64,000 nucleotides of DNA from Marinobacter fuscus (GCF_003007675.1 NZ_PXNP01000085.1:124001-188000); one strand, 5' to 3'. Shown: positions 26,860 through 36,507, counted from the stretch's first letter. Notes: generated by a model not told the origin, from the sequence alone. Numbers and translations: made by a program.

Positions 26860-28262
26860 CAGTCGAAGATCTTCCCCGGGTTCATGATGTTGTTGGGGTC
26901 GAACACCTGCTTGATACCGCGCAGGTAGGCAATCTCCGCCTCACTCCGGGTGTACTGCAGATAGGGCTTTTTGGTCATGCCAACGCCATGTTCGGCCGAC
27001 ACACTGCCCTGGTACCGCTCGACGATTTCGAACACCCACTTGTTCACCTGCTCGCACTTGGCGAAGAACTCTTCTTTATCCATGTCTTCCGGTTTCAAAA
27101 TGTTCAGGTGCAGGTTGCCGTCGCCGATGTGGCCAAACCAGATGATCTCGAAGTCCGGGTAGTGCTCGGCAACCACGCTGTCGATTTCTTCAAGGAAACC
27201 GGGCACCCTGGACACCACCACCGAAATGTCATTCTTGTAGGGGATACGGGGCGCAATGGATTCAGAAATCCGCTCCCGTAACTGCCACAGGTTCTGCGCC
27301 TGAGTCTCGCTCTGGCTGATCACGCCGTCCAGCACCCAGCCCTGCTCCACGCAGTGCTCAAACAGGTTCATGGCATCGTCCATCACCTGGTCGGAGACCG
27401 CCTCGAACTCCAGCAGGGCGTAATAAGGCGCTTCGGTCTCGAACGGTGCCTGCACCTGGCCGTGCGCCAGCACGTGCCCCATGGCCTGATGAGAGAAGAA
27501 CTCGTAGGCGGTGAGGTCCAGGGTCTTCTGGAACGTCTGCAAAACGTCCATGGTGTTGGACAGGTCATTGAGCCCCAGAACCAGCACCGTCAGATCATCC
27601 GGCTTACGGGTAAGCTTCATGGTGGCTTCGGTGATGAACCCCAGGGTACCTTCGGCGCCGATAAACAGGTGGCGAAGATCGTAACCGGTGTTGTTCTTGG
27701 CCAGATCCTTGTTCAGGTCAAGAATGTCCCCCTTTCCGGTAACCACCTTCAAACCAGCTACCCAATCCCGGCTCATGCCCCAACGAATCACCTTGATGCC
27801 ACCGGCGTTGGTCGACAGGTTGCCACCCAACTGACTGGACCCTGCCGAGGCGAAATCCACCGGGTAATAAAGATCGTTGTCGTCCGCAAACGTCTGCAAC
27901 TGCTCAGTGACCACACCCGCCTGGCAGCGCACGGTTCGGTCGCTGGCATTAAATTCCAGAATCTGGTTCATGTTGTCGAAGGCAACAACCACTTCACCAT
28001 TGGCCGCCACGGCGCCAGCGCTGAGGCCGGTTCTTCCGCCCGACGGCACCAGTGCCACCTGGTTCTCGTTGGCAAACCTCACCAACGCCTGAACCTGCTC
28101 AGTGGTTTTCGGCAGCACGATAGCCAGGGGCTTCGGCGGGTAGATCTTGGTCCAGTCTTTACCGTAATTTTCCAGGTCTGACGGGTCAGTCAGGACTTTG
28201 CCCGGGTTCTCCGGAGTGGCAACCAGCTGTTTCAGGGAAGCAACGATCTGTTCGGAACTCAT
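26859..28262 (-). CDS. FAD-linked 2-hydroxyacid dehydrogenase, probably D-2-hydroxyglutarate dehydrogenase
   Basis: The 467 residues contain an FAD-binding type 4 domain (VALVPSGGRTGLSAGAVA, GNLSTNAGGIKVIRWGM, FIGAEGTLGFITEATMKL). The C-terminal FAD-oxidase domain shows the metal-binding IWFGHIGDGNLHLNI and EHGVGMTKKPYLQYTRS. This architecture covers glycolate, D-lactate and D-2-hydroxyglutarate dehydrogenases. The gene is divergent from serA as in Pseudomonas, where the neighbour (PA0317) oxidises D-2-hydroxyglutarate. SerA makes that compound from 2-oxoglutarate while oxidising 3-phosphoglycerate, so a D2HGDH here would recycle it. Substrate is inferred from this neighbourhood. Confidence 0.87.
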   Translation of the reverse strand: MSSEQIVASLKQLVATPENPGKVLTDPSDLENYGKDWTKIYPPKPLAIVLPKTTEQVQALVRFANENQVALVPSGGRTGLSAGAVAANGEVVVAFDNMNQILEFNASDRTVRCQAGVVTEQLQTFADDNDLYYPVDFASAGSSQLGGNLSTNAGGIKVIRWGMSRDWVAGLKVVTGKGDILDLNKDLAKNNTGYDLRHLFIGAEGTLGFITEATMKLTRKPDDLTVLVLGLNDLSNTMDVLQTFQKTLDLTAYEFFSHQAMGHVLAHGQVQAPFETEAPYYALLEFEAVSDQVMDDAMNLFEHCVEQGWVLDGVISQSETQAQNLWQLRERISESIAPRIPYKNDISVVVSRVPGFLEEIDSVVAEHYPDFEIIWFGHIGDGNLHLNILKPEDMDKEEFFAKCEQVNKWVFEIVERYQGSVSAEHGVGMTKKPYLQYTRSEAEIAYLRGIKQVFDPNNIMNPGKIFD

Positions 28263-28454
28263 GGATGCTAGGGTCTCATCTGGGTTGATCCAGAACCGAC
28301 TAACCTGACAACGAAAAAGAATTGACTCAGGTTAACCGGCGCACTGTGAAAATCTCGGTTTATGGTATCATACCGGCCCTGTTCTGTGAGCCGGGCCAAC
28401 CAGGATCCCCGGCCACGGGTCATTTCACGTGACGAAAGGTTCGGAAGCAAGCCC

Positions 28455-29684
28455 ATGTCAAATACGTCTCTCGAAAAGAGCAAAATCCGTATCCTGCTGC
28501 TGGAAGGTGTGCATCAGTCTGCGATTGATACCCTCAACGCTGCAGGTTATACCAACATCGAGTATCTGACCCATTCACTGGGTGAGGAAGAGCTGATCGA
28601 GAAGATTGCCGATGCGCACTTCGTCGGTATTCGTTCCCGCACCCAGCTGACCGAGAAAGTATTTGAAGCGGCCAAAAAGCTGGTCGCGGTGGGCTGTTTC
28701 TGTATCGGTACCAATCAGGTCAACCTGCAGGCGGCCACCCGCCGTGGTATCGCTGTGTTCAACGCGCCTTTCTCTAACACCCGCTCCGTGGCGGAGCTGG
28801 TTCTGGCTCAGGCTATTTTGCTGCTGCGCGGCGTACCCGAGAAGAGCGCCAAGGCCCATCGCGGTGAGTGGCTGAAATCTGCCAAGAACAGCTATGAAAT
28901 CCGTGGTAAGAAGCTGGGCATTATCGGTTACGGCAACATCGGTACCCAGTTCAGCGTACTGGCCGAAAGCCTGGGTATGGACGTTTATTTCTACGACGTA
29001 GTCTCCAAGCTGCCGATCGGCAACGCCACACAGGTTGGCAGCATGCAAGAGCTGCTCAATATGGCCGACGTGGTTTCCCTGCACGTACCGGAAACACCAG
29101 CTACCAAGTACATGTTCAAGGCCGAGCAGTTTGCCCAGATGAAACCCGGCTCGATTTTTATGAATGCCTCCCGGGGCACCGTTGTCGATATTGACGCCCT
29201 GGCCGAAGCGCTGAGTTCCGGCAAACTGCTGGGCGCAGCCGTCGACGTTTTCCCGGTTGAGCCCAAGTCTAACGATGAAGAGTTTGTTTCTCCGCTGCGC
29301 GAGTTCGACAACTGCATCCTGACACCGCACGTAGGCGGCTCCACCATCGAGGCCCAGGAAAACATCGGCCGCGAAGTGGCCGAGAAGCTGGCCATGTACA
29401 GTGACAACGGCACCTCCGTGTCGTCCGTCAACTTCCCGGAAGTCGCCCTGCCCTCACACCCTGATCAGCACCGCCTGCTGCACATCCACGAGAACGTGCC
29501 GGGCGTGATGTCCGAGATCAACCAGGTGTTCTCCGAGAACGGCATCAACGTGTGTGGTCAGTACCTGCAAACCAAGGAAGACATTGGTTACGTGGTGGTC
29601 GATGTCGATAAGGCCTACGGCGAGCTGGCGCTTGAGAAGCTGCGTCAGGTAAAAGGTACGATTCGCTGTCGCGTGCTGTTCTAA
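28455..29684 (+). CDS. serA: D-3-phosphoglycerate dehydrogenase
   Basis: First step of serine synthesis: 3-phosphoglycerate to 3-phosphohydroxypyruvate with NAD+. I start at ATG 28455 (MSNTSLEKSKIRILLLEG, 409 residues, the same as Pseudomonas SerA) with GGAAG 7 bases upstream; the open frame before it is not SerA-like. The NAD fold shows LGIIGYGNIGTQF, substrate and catalytic parts are FMNASRGTVVDIDAL and LTPHVGGSTIEAQENIG, and an ACT domain begins near residue 340 (HENVPGVMSEINQVF). Serine feedback through the ACT domain is likely. The 192 bases before the start are shared with the divergent dehydrogenase; I see an AT-rich TATGGTATCAT but no convincing promoter pair. Confidence 0.97.
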   Translation: MSNTSLEKSKIRILLLEGVHQSAIDTLNAAGYTNIEYLTHSLGEEELIEKIADAHFVGIRSRTQLTEKVFEAAKKLVAVGCFCIGTNQVNLQAATRRGIAVFNAPFSNTRSVAELVLAQAILLLRGVPEKSAKAHRGEWLKSAKNSYEIRGKKLGIIGYGNIGTQFSVLAESLGMDVYFYDVVSKLPIGNATQVGSMQELLNMADVVSLHVPETPATKYMFKAEQFAQMKPGSIFMNASRGTVVDIDALAEALSSGKLLGAAVDVFPVEPKSNDEEFVSPLREFDNCILTPHVGGSTIEAQENIGREVAEKLAMYSDNGTSVSSVNFPEVALPSHPDQHRLLHIHENVPGVMSEINQVFSENGINVCGQYLQTKEDIGYVVVDVDKAYGELALEKLRQVKGTIRCRVLF

Positions 29685-29713
29685 GCGGCAGACAGCTGCC
29701 ACGCCTGAATACG

Positions 29714-29743
29714 AAAAAGCCCCTGAGTTCAGGGGCTTTTTTT
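29714..29743. terminator. Bidirectional terminator between serA and the OmpA-like gene
   Basis: AGCCCCTGA (29718-29726) pairs with TCAGGGGCT (29729-29737), flanked by A5 on the left and T7 on the right. Confidence 0.94.
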
Positions 29744-29760
29744 ATTCACCGGACAACCTG

Positions 29761-30420
29761 TTACTGCTGCATTGGCACCAGCGTCAGCTCAACCCGGCGG
29801 TTCTGCTCTCGGCCTGCGGCAGAATCATTAGACGCTACCGGATATCGCTCGCCGTAGCCGGTTGCACGGGTACGACGGGACTCGATGCCCTGGTTCAGCA
29901 GAAAATCGCGAACTGAAGACGCACGGCGCTCACTCAGCAACTGGTTGTAGCTGTCAGAACCGGTACTGTCAGTGTGGCCTTCGATCTGGATAATGGTTTT
30001 ATCAAACTCTTTCAACACCAGAGCCACAGATTCCAGAGTACCGGTGAAGCCGGAGCGGATGCTCGACTGGTCGGTATTAAACGTGATGTTACCCGGCATA
30101 ATCAGGTCGATCTGGTCGCCATTACGAACCACCCGCACACCGGTGCCTTCCAGGCGATGGCGCAACTGGGCCTCCTGACGATCCATGTAGTAACCAATAC
30201 CTCCACCGACAGCGGCACCACCGGCTGCGCCAATCAGCGCACCCTTGCCGCGGTCACTCTTGCTGGAAGTGGCAGCACCGATGGCAGCACCACCTATGGC
30301 GCCAATAATGCTACCCTTGGTCGCATTGGAGGTCTTCTCTTCACCCGTGTAAGGGTCGTATGTCATACAGCCGCTCAGGCCAACCGTTGCTACTGCAAAA
30401 GCAAGAATGGTCTTTTTCAC
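29761..30420 (-). CDS. OmpA-family outer-membrane lipoprotein (YiaD-like)
   Basis: The 219 residues start with GTG behind AGGAG. A lipoprotein signal ends VATVGLSGCMTYDPYTGE. Next comes a glycine-zipper region (about residues 35-80: IIGAIGGAAIGAATSS and LIGAAGGAAVGGGIGYYMD). The C-terminal OmpA domain binds peptidoglycan: ITFNTDQSSIR, QIEGHTDSTGSDSYNQLLSE and RTRATGYGERYPVASN. It anchors the outer membrane to the cell wall. It is a single-gene unit convergent with serA, stopped by the shared terminator. Confidence 0.95.
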   Translation of the reverse strand: MKKTILAFAVATVGLSGCMTYDPYTGEEKTSNATKGSIIGAIGGAAIGAATSSKSDRGKGALIGAAGGAAVGGGIGYYMDRQEAQLRHRLEGTGVRVVRNGDQIDLIMPGNITFNTDQSSIRSGFTGTLESVALVLKEFDKTIIQIEGHTDSTGSDSYNQLLSERRASSVRDFLLNQGIESRRTRATGYGERYPVASNDSAAGREQNRRVELTLVPMQQ

Positions 30421-30475
30421 TGCTATCTCCTGTCTGAACCTTACCGAAGCACAACATTGCCGCCAGCGGCATGCC

Positions 30476-31465
30476 TCACTCCATGAACGTATCTATTATC
30501 GTGTTGAATACCGTCGCCTGCAGATCCTTCGCTTCGTTCACCAGATGGTGGCGGCCATCCGGAATTTTCCGTTCCTTCACTGACGCAAACTTGTTTCTGA
30601 TAATTCTCAGATTGTGCTGCCAGTCCACTGTCAGGTCTTTTTCACCCTGAACTACCGTCACCGGAAAATCCACCGGCCGGGCCGACTCGATATGCGGCAC
30701 CCACTTGCGCAGAGCCGTTACCCAGTCCACGTGAACCGCCCGGGCCTGAAGCGGATCATGCTCCCGTAAAAACCGCAGAAAACGGGTGTTGCCGCTGTTA
30801 CGGCTGAACGCACGCTTCCATCGGTTCAGGAACGGCTTGAACAGGCTATGCAACACCTTTGCCCCCAGCCAGCCCATGGGCCTTATCAGGGGCGCCAGCA
30901 GCACCACGCGCCGGAACGCCGAGCTGTTCTGGTTGTGGTGATTCGATAACAGGTAGTCAATCAGAATCGCACCACCTGTACTCTGGCCGACGGCAAACCA
31001 CGGCCCGCGGATCTTATCCCGTACCCTGGCCATCACTTCCGACAGAACCGCCTGATATTCCAGAAAGCTGCCGATGGCCGCGGGCGTTCCACTGGACAGC
31101 CCGTGCCCGGGCTGATCATAAGCCAGCACATCAAACCCTGCGCCCAGACACCGGTCAATCAGCTGAGTATACAAACCAACGTGGTCGAAATACCCGTGCA
31201 GAATGAACACGGTGCCACGGCAGGGCACATTGTCTGGCTGGCGGAAGTAATGCACCATCACTTCATGCCGTACCGCCTTGATGTAGCCCTGGTGATACAC
31301 CACTTCCGGATGTTCTACCCAGAGATCCAACCCGTAAAACCGGCAGTAGGCCTCCATTTCGGCGCTGAGTTCCCGGTGAACGGTCGGCTCGAAGGGTTCA
31401 AGACGGTCCAGTAAGGAGTGCCTGTCCCAGTTCGGTATTTCTATGGTATCTGTTTTCCAGTACAC
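30476..31465 (-). CDS. Alpha/beta hydrolase, monoacylglycerol-lipase/lysophospholipase-like
   Basis: The 329 residues have a canonical alpha/beta hydrolase core: TVFILHGYFDHVGLYTQLID (oxyanion region HGYFDH), YDQPGHGLSSG, and the nucleophile elbow AVGQSTGGAIL. A late DGRHHLVNEAKD supplies the His and the DLTVDW stretch a likely acid. There is no signal peptide. The start is a GTG with weak ribosome site. It is divergent from another alpha/beta hydrolase with only 70 bases between them, so both may share regulation. Substrate unknown; lipids or esters are likely. Confidence 0.87.
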   Translation of the reverse strand: MYWKTDTIEIPNWDRHSLLDRLEPFEPTVHRELSAEMEAYCRFYGLDLWVEHPEVVYHQGYIKAVRHEVMVHYFRQPDNVPCRGTVFILHGYFDHVGLYTQLIDRCLGAGFDVLAYDQPGHGLSSGTPAAIGSFLEYQAVLSEVMARVRDKIRGPWFAVGQSTGGAILIDYLLSNHHNQNSSAFRRVVLLAPLIRPMGWLGAKVLHSLFKPFLNRWKRAFSRNSGNTRFLRFLREHDPLQARAVHVDWVTALRKWVPHIESARPVDFPVTVVQGEKDLTVDWQHNLRIIRNKFASVKERKIPDGRHHLVNEAKDLQATVFNTIIDTFME

Positions 31466-31535
31466 GTAGAGTTAAACGCCTGTCATGAATCCATATTTGC
31501 CGGTCATCCTATCGCAATCACAAAGGAGAGCACAG

Positions 31536-32429
31536 ATGTTCCAGCCGCTGTTCGAAGCCGGTTTACGACGAACCATGCAACACCTGGTGCGGCCGGTACT
31601 GTCGAAATCCTTTCCTCTTGGCGTGCAGCGTCGCTATATTCGCCAGGCCTACCGGACATCATTTCTGCCCGGCGGCATCCGGCTGTCAAAAACCACTCTG
31701 GGCGGGGTTCCGGCTATCCGGCTGACGCCTTCCCAATCGCCGCGCGGAACCCTGCTTTACCTGCATGGTGGCGGGTATGTGATGGGTTCGGCAAGCACCC
31801 ATAAAGGCCTGGCAGGCTATCTGGCCAGGCATACCGACTGTGAGGTTGTCCTGCCCGACTACCGACTGGCTCCGGAGCACCCTTTTCCCGCCGCACCGGA
31901 CGATGCACAAGCAGTGTACACCGCCTTGCTTGACGAGGGCACCGCTCCGGAATCCCTTGCAATCGCCGGGGACTCGGCCGGTGGCGGCCTGGCGGTGGTA
32001 TTGGCCATGCGATTACGGGATCGTAATCAGCCCCTGCCATCCTCCATTACTTGCTTTTCGCCCTGGACAGACCTGACCGAACAGGCGTTGTTCGCGCCGG
32101 ATATTGAGCCCGTGCTGCACGCGGGCTGGACTTATCGGGCGGCGCGTTATTATGCCAACGGCATGCCCCTGGCCCACCCGCTCATTTCGCCAGTTTACGG
32201 CGACCTGACCGGCCTGCCACCGCTGCTGATCCAGGTCGGCAGCCAGGAAATGCTGTTAAATGACGCCCGTCGCCTGGCGGATCTGGCCAGGCAGCACCAG
32301 GTGGACGCCACGCTGGAGATCTACAACAACCTCTGGCATGTGTTTCAGGTGCATGCACCACAGCTGCGTCGTGCCAGAGAAGCTCTGGCCATCGCCGGGC
32401 AACATATCAGGAGCAACTTTCCAGACTGA
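31536..32429 (+). CDS. Alpha/beta hydrolase of the hormone-sensitive lipase (HSL) family
   Basis: The 297 residues start at ATG 31536, chosen because AGGAG sits seven bases before it; an in-frame ATG at 31485 lacks one. HSL hallmarks are [18 protein letters not shown] (oxyanion HGGG) and [17 protein letters not shown] (nucleophile Ser). [16 protein letters not shown] and [20 protein letters not shown] carry other family motifs, and the His lies in [13 protein letters not shown]. It likely hydrolyses short or medium acyl esters. Its last 23 bases overlap the converging GIY-YIG gene. Confidence 0.94.
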   Translation: MFQPLFEAGLRRTMQHLVRPVLSKSFPLGVQRRYIRQAYRTSFLPGGIRLSKTTLGGVPAIRLTPSQSPRGTLLYLHGGGYVMGSASTHKGLAGYLARHTDCEVVLPDYRLAPEHPFPAAPDDAQAVYTALLDEGTAPESLAIAGDSAGGGLAVVLAMRLRDRNQPLPSSITCFSPWTDLTEQALFAPDIEPVLHAGWTYRAARYYANGMPLAHPLISPVYGDLTGLPPLLIQVGSQEMLLNDARRLADLARQHQVDATLEIYNNLWHVFQVHAPQLRRAREALAIAGQHIRSNFPD

Positions 32430-32691
32430 CCAGGCCTTTTACCAGCGCTTCTTTGCGAGCCTTGGGCCAGCGCTTAACCTGCCACTCCAGCCGTGACGCC
32501 CGGCTTCGATCACCAGCGGGCATCTGGAACTCCAGCGTCAAAGGCCCCTTGCCCCGCAAACTGCGGGCGCCCTTCGGCGCTCCGGCCTGATGCTCGGCAA
32601 AGCGCCGGGGCACATCGGTGGCAATGCCGGTATAGAGGCTGCCAGCCGCAGTACGCACCAGATACAGATACCAGCTATCAGCCTTGGCCAA
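32407..32691 (-). CDS. GIY-YIG nuclease-fold protein (YhbQ/UPF0213-like)
   Basis: The 94 residues are a minimal GIY-YIG domain: [18 protein letters not shown] contains the Y..Y-type strands, [11 protein letters not shown] the Arg, and [12 protein letters not shown] the late Glu. Related proteins are small endonuclease-like proteins of DNA repair or unknown role. It overlaps the 3' end of the eamA gene by 14 bases, so it is probably the last gene of a minus-strand series, and it converges with the HSL hydrolase gene, overlapping its end. Confidence 0.9.
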   Translation of the reverse strand: MAKADSWYLYLVRTAAGSLYTGIATDVPRRFAEHQAGAPKGARSLRGKGPLTLEFQMPAGDRSRASRLEWQVKRWPKARKEALVKGLVSLESCS

Positions 32692-33583
32692 GGGCCTGCT
32701 CCCGCTTGCGCAACTTCAGCTGCTGTAGCCACAAACCGCTGAGGATCAGTACCAGGCCAACGTAGGTGGATGACAGAATGACTTCCCCGAGAATGAAGTA
32801 GATAAACACCAGAGACAAAAACGGCGAGATAAAGATCAGGTTACTCACCCGTGAGGTATTTTCTGCCTTTTTCATGGCCTGGGACCAGAGCACAAAGGCG
32901 ATACCCATCTCGAACACCCCCACATACAGAGCCGCGACTGCCGATTTACCAAGGGGCAGAACCAGCCCCGCGGTTTGCCAGCAAACCATAATGATAACCG
33001 GCAAGCCGAACACAAAATTAAGGAACAGGCCCACCACCGGATCCCGGCTGTCCCGGGTGGCGATGATCCAATAAGACGCCCACACCAGCGTACTGCCCAG
33101 GGCCAGCGACACCCCCAAGGGATCAGAAAACGACAGCGACATCACCGCACCCCGGGTGGCGATTACCACCACCCCGGCGTAACACACCAGGCCCGCCAGT
33201 ATATCGATACGGCGTAATTTCTGGCCCAGAAACGGCACCGACAAATAAGCCAGCACCAGCGCCCAAGTGTAATTTAACGGTTGAGCCTCCTGGGCTGGCA
33301 ACCGGTCAAAGGCCCCGAACAATAGAAAATAGTAAAGACAAGGGTTGATCAGCCCCATACCCATCGATTGCAGATACTGCCCGCGCCGCAGCTGAAATAC
33401 CTGCTGCCACTTCCCCTGCACTACCAGAATAACCGCCATCACCAGTATGGAAGCACTGCTTGCCACCAGCAGCATCTGTACCGGCGCCAGATCGGCCAGC
33501 GACAACTTGAACGCGGTGGCCACCGTCGACCACAACAGCACGGTGGCCAAACCGTAGATCATGGCCTGCTTCTGATTTTTCAT
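32678..33583 (-). CDS. DMT-superfamily (EamA) transporter
   Basis: The 301 residues hold ten hydrophobic segments in two EamA repeats, the first beginning [20 protein letters not shown] and the second near [20 protein letters not shown]. EamA proteins are inner-membrane exporters or facilitators of metabolites such as amino acids. The gene lies 38 bases after mscS and overlaps the following GIY-YIG gene. Ribosome site before ATG 33583 is weak. Substrate unknown. Confidence 0.92.
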   Translation of the reverse strand: MKNQKQAMIYGLATVLLWSTVATAFKLSLADLAPVQMLLVASSASILVMAVILVVQGKWQQVFQLRRGQYLQSMGMGLINPCLYYFLLFGAFDRLPAQEAQPLNYTWALVLAYLSVPFLGQKLRRIDILAGLVCYAGVVVIATRGAVMSLSFSDPLGVSLALGSTLVWASYWIIATRDSRDPVVGLFLNFVFGLPVIIMVCWQTAGLVLPLGKSAVAALYVGVFEMGIAFVLWSQAMKKAENTSRVSNLIFISPFLSLVFIYFILGEVILSSTYVGLVLILSGLWLQQLKLRKREQALGQG

Positions 33584-33621
33584 TCACAACACATCCGAAA
33601 AAAACTAAGACTTGGCAATAG

Positions 33622-34428
33622 CTAGGAGTTCTGCCAGGGAAGCGCTATTAACGGCACCCCTTCTTCACGGCAAATGGCAACCGCCCTCGCGGTCAGGTCA
33701 GAAACGAACGGAACCTGCTCCCGGGGCTCGATCGGATAGGCCTTGAGCCGGTATTGCATACCGGCTTTCTGCGCCGACACGGTAACACGAACCGGCTGGT
33801 AGGTGCGGGTCAGCGGGCTGGTAAAAATCGCATTGCGGAACAAGTTCAGCATTCGATCAACATCGTGATTGGGGTCGATGAACACCTCGGCAACACACAT
33901 CAGATTGTCGGTACCATCGTTGCCGTTAGCCATCAGGCTGTTCCACAGTACGCCGTGGGGAATAACAACGACCGAATCGTCGAGCGTCACCATATCCACG
34001 GTGCGGGTGCCGATAGAACGCACTTCACCATAGTGGCCGTTTACCTCAATCCAGTCCCCCGGGCGATACGGCATTTCATACAGGGTGACAATACCGGCCA
34101 CCAGGCTGGTGGCATAATCCTTGAACGCAAAGCCAAGCGCCAGGCCCACAGCACCGAACACCGCCACCATGTTCTCGAATGACGGCTCCACCAGCATCGG
34201 CACGACCAGGATAATGGTCAAAATAATAATCAGTAGCCGCAACAGGGGCACGGAAGCCAGCAGGTACAACCTGGGCTTGCCAGACAACCGGTCGGCAATC
34301 ACCGGAACCAGTTTCTGGATCAGAAAAATCAGCAGTGACGCGGCCACCACCAACAGCAAAGCGCTGAGCAACGCATCAACGGTTATCGAAGACAACGCAC
34401 TCTTGATGCCGGATGTATCCATTTCCAT
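33622..34428 (-). CDS. Small-conductance mechanosensitive channel, MscS family
   Basis: The 268 residues resemble minimal MscS (E. coli 286). Three hydrophobic segments occur, the last, pore-lining one in VFGAVGLALGFAFKDYATSL. The beta domain follows: YRPGDWIEVNGHYGEVRSIG and VTLDDSVVVIPHGVLWNSL. The channel opens at high membrane tension to release solutes after osmotic downshift. It is preceded by only 6 bases from the unknown winged-helix gene, an arrangement that suggests joint expression. Confidence 0.94.
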   Translation of the reverse strand: MEMDTSGIKSALSSITVDALLSALLLVVAASLLIFLIQKLVPVIADRLSGKPRLYLLASVPLLRLLIIILTIILVVPMLVEPSFENMVAVFGAVGLALGFAFKDYATSLVAGIVTLYEMPYRPGDWIEVNGHYGEVRSIGTRTVDMVTLDDSVVVIPHGVLWNSLMANGNDGTDNLMCVAEVFIDPNHDVDRMLNLFRNAIFTSPLTRTYQPVRVTVSAQKAGMQYRLKAYPIEPREQVPFVSDLTARAVAICREEGVPLIALPWQNS

Positions 34429-34434
34429 GGCTCC

Positions 34435-35643
34435 CTAAAATCGATCCACCGGATAGCCCCGGGCTTGCAGATAGCGACGCACATCCGGATAGCCCAACGG
34501 CTGCACTCTGTAGCGATGACTATCCCTGGAGAATGCGATGACATCAGCCCGCTGCAGTCGGCCAAGCGTGATTTGCAGTTCCTGTTCCGGCAGCCCGGTC
34601 ACCTGCGCCAGGCGCTCGAGATCCAGGCCGTTGTGTAACAGAAGCGAATGCAGAACATGGCCCGTTGAGACCGTCGTCGAGGGCGGTACTTTGGGCAGGC
34701 TCAGGCGATCCAGGGGGGCAACCCAGCAGTGTTCTGTGGCATCCGGTGCGTCGACATCGCCGGATTCAGACTCCTCAGGTTTGGCCCGCAAGGCCCGCCG
34801 CCAGACTGCCAGTGCCACCCCGGGATTGCCCCGTGCCAGCGTCGCCAGGTCTTTTGGAAACAGGCTGTGTTTTCGGGATTCCCGGCTCTCTGAGGGCGCG
34901 GGCAACACAAACCGGCCATCGTTGGTCATGCGGGCGGTCAGCCCCTGCCCGGTGTCAGGCATGGCCAGCTGCCCGAACCAGTCAACCAGGCATTCTCCGG
35001 TCAGAGGCGCAGGCATCCAGGGCGCTACATACAGATCCGGTAAGTACTGGCACCAGAACTGCCAGCACCAACTGGAACACCCGACCACCCCGTTCCCGGC
35101 CTGATCAACTGCCAGACGCGCCATCAGTTCCCGGATCAACCCCAGGCCGGATCTGTGGCGGAGCCAGAAATCAGCAAGCTCCGGTATTACCCAGTCATCG
35201 GTCATCAACTGCTCGTCCCACCAGGCCGCTATATCAGCGTCTGCCATTAACAGATTGGCAGGCGGACTAATAACGCGAAGATCCAAGGTTTCAAGGGCTT
35301 CGGGGAGACCACTGAATGGCTGAGACACCAGAAAGCAGGCCTTGCGGGTATGGGCTCCCGATTGGCGCAATTCGTCCAGAGCACTGAGCAAGGCCGAGCC
35401 CAGTGGTGCAAAGTCCGGTAACGGGGCGTAGCGTTGAAGGCGGGCGCTCGACAGGGATGGCAGGTCGTCCAGCGATTGATAGGCCTGATCCGCCATGCTG
35501 AAATCGGCTTTCAGTTGCAGCAGAATATCGCGGATACCCGCACGAAGGGTTTTACGCACCGATGTTTCCGGCAACTGCCACTGATCAGGGTGAATCAGGC
35601 CACCTGCCAGACAGGGGTGTTTGCTTTCGGCTTGTTCAGTCAA
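34435..35643 (-). CDS. Unrecognised protein with C-terminal winged helix, coupled to MscS
   Basis: I do not recognise this 402-residue protein. The start is probably TTG at 35643, behind GGAGAGG. No signal or membrane segment is seen. Residues about 95-300 look like a degenerate AAA/STAND-like core, with strand-like ACFLVSQPFSG and ETLDLRVISPP, then the helical GLGLIRELMARLAVDQ, a GCSSWCWQFW stretch and LATLARGNPGVALAVWRRAL. I see no Walker A. The last 80 residues read as a winged helix (VLHSLLLHNGLDLERLAQVT, then LQITLGRLQRADVIAF). It lies between rlmJ (15-base gap) and mscS (6-base gap). A regulator or sensor for MscS is one possibility, not shown. Confidence 0.8.
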   Translation of the reverse strand: MTEQAESKHPCLAGGLIHPDQWQLPETSVRKTLRAGIRDILLQLKADFSMADQAYQSLDDLPSLSSARLQRYAPLPDFAPLGSALLSALDELRQSGAHTRKACFLVSQPFSGLPEALETLDLRVISPPANLLMADADIAAWWDEQLMTDDWVIPELADFWLRHRSGLGLIRELMARLAVDQAGNGVVGCSSWCWQFWCQYLPDLYVAPWMPAPLTGECLVDWFGQLAMPDTGQGLTARMTNDGRFVLPAPSESRESRKHSLFPKDLATLARGNPGVALAVWRRALRAKPEESESGDVDAPDATEHCWVAPLDRLSLPKVPPSTTVSTGHVLHSLLLHNGLDLERLAQVTGLPEQELQITLGRLQRADVIAFSRDSHRYRVQPLGYPDVRRYLQARGYPVDRF

Positions 35644-35658
35644 GAATCCCTCTCCTGG

Positions 35659-36507
35659 CTATTCCGGCACCAACCAGTCCAGAGTATGGTTCAGGCCAAG
35701 CCGTTCAGCACCCTGTAAATCCTCCATCATGGCCGCCATGCGCTGCTCAAAGCCCCAGGGCGGATTAACCACCAGCATGCCTGAACCCATCATGCCTCGC
35801 TCCGGGGGAGCCTGTAGCCGTACCTCATTGCGCAGGGTCTTGCGCACCGCCGCTTCGCTTTTCAGAGCACTTAGCAGGCGCTGTTCCAAACCGCTGGTCA
35901 GTATCGGGTACCAGACAAGAAAGACCCCATGCCGGCACTTTTTCCAGGCTTTGGTCAACGCCTGGGCAACGGACTCGTAATCACTCTTGACTTCGTAAGA
36001 CGGGTCAATCAAAGCCAGCAGGCGTGGCTGAGGGGGCGGCAGGCTTTTCAGCAGGCCCTTCAAGCCATCTTCATGGCGCACCCGGATACCCGCCTGTTGC
36101 CCCCAACGAGCCAACTGCTGCTCTTCCGAGGGATGCAGCTCAAACGCCGTCACCGAATCGCCGGGGCGGCTGAAAGCGGCAAACCAGGCCGGTGACCCCG
36201 GGTAGACCTGCAACGTCTTCGGGGCTCGGCCTTGGTTGGCATCGGCAATCACCTCAATGAATGGCGCCCAGTCACTCGCCGCCAACTGCGAACGCAACGG
36301 CCAGAGTTTGCGCACACCCTCATCGGCTTCAGCTGTCTTTCGGGCCCGCTCACTCTCCAGGTCATAGATAGCACTGCCCGCATGGGTGTCAAAGCAGGCA
36401 ATGGCCGTTTTCTTGGCGTGCATCATGGTCAGAACAAGCGCCAGGGCAGCGTGTTTCTGTACGTCGGCAAAATTGCCTGCGTGGAAGGCGTGAAGATAAC
36501 TCAGCAT
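35659..36507 (-). CDS. rlmJ: 23S rRNA (adenine2030-N6)-methyltransferase RlmJ
   Basis: It methylates A2030 of 23S rRNA with SAM. The 282 residues have the family N-terminus MLSYLHAFHAGNFADVQKH, the SAM-binding CFDTHAGSAIYDL and RLLALIDPSYEV (catalytic DPSY-type motif) and the C-terminal MLVVNPPWGFEQRM. GGGAG precedes the ATG. It is the first gene of a minus-strand series continuing into the winged-helix protein and mscS; nothing suggests they share the methylation task. Confidence 0.96.
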   Translation of the reverse strand: MLSYLHAFHAGNFADVQKHAALALVLTMMHAKKTAIACFDTHAGSAIYDLESERARKTAEADEGVRKLWPLRSQLAASDWAPFIEVIADANQGRAPKTLQVYPGSPAWFAAFSRPGDSVTAFELHPSEEQQLARWGQQAGIRVRHEDGLKGLLKSLPPPQPRLLALIDPSYEVKSDYESVAQALTKAWKKCRHGVFLVWYPILTSGLEQRLLSALKSEAAVRKTLRNEVRLQAPPERGMMGSGMLVVNPPWGFEQRMAAMMEDLQGAERLGLNHTLDWLVPE

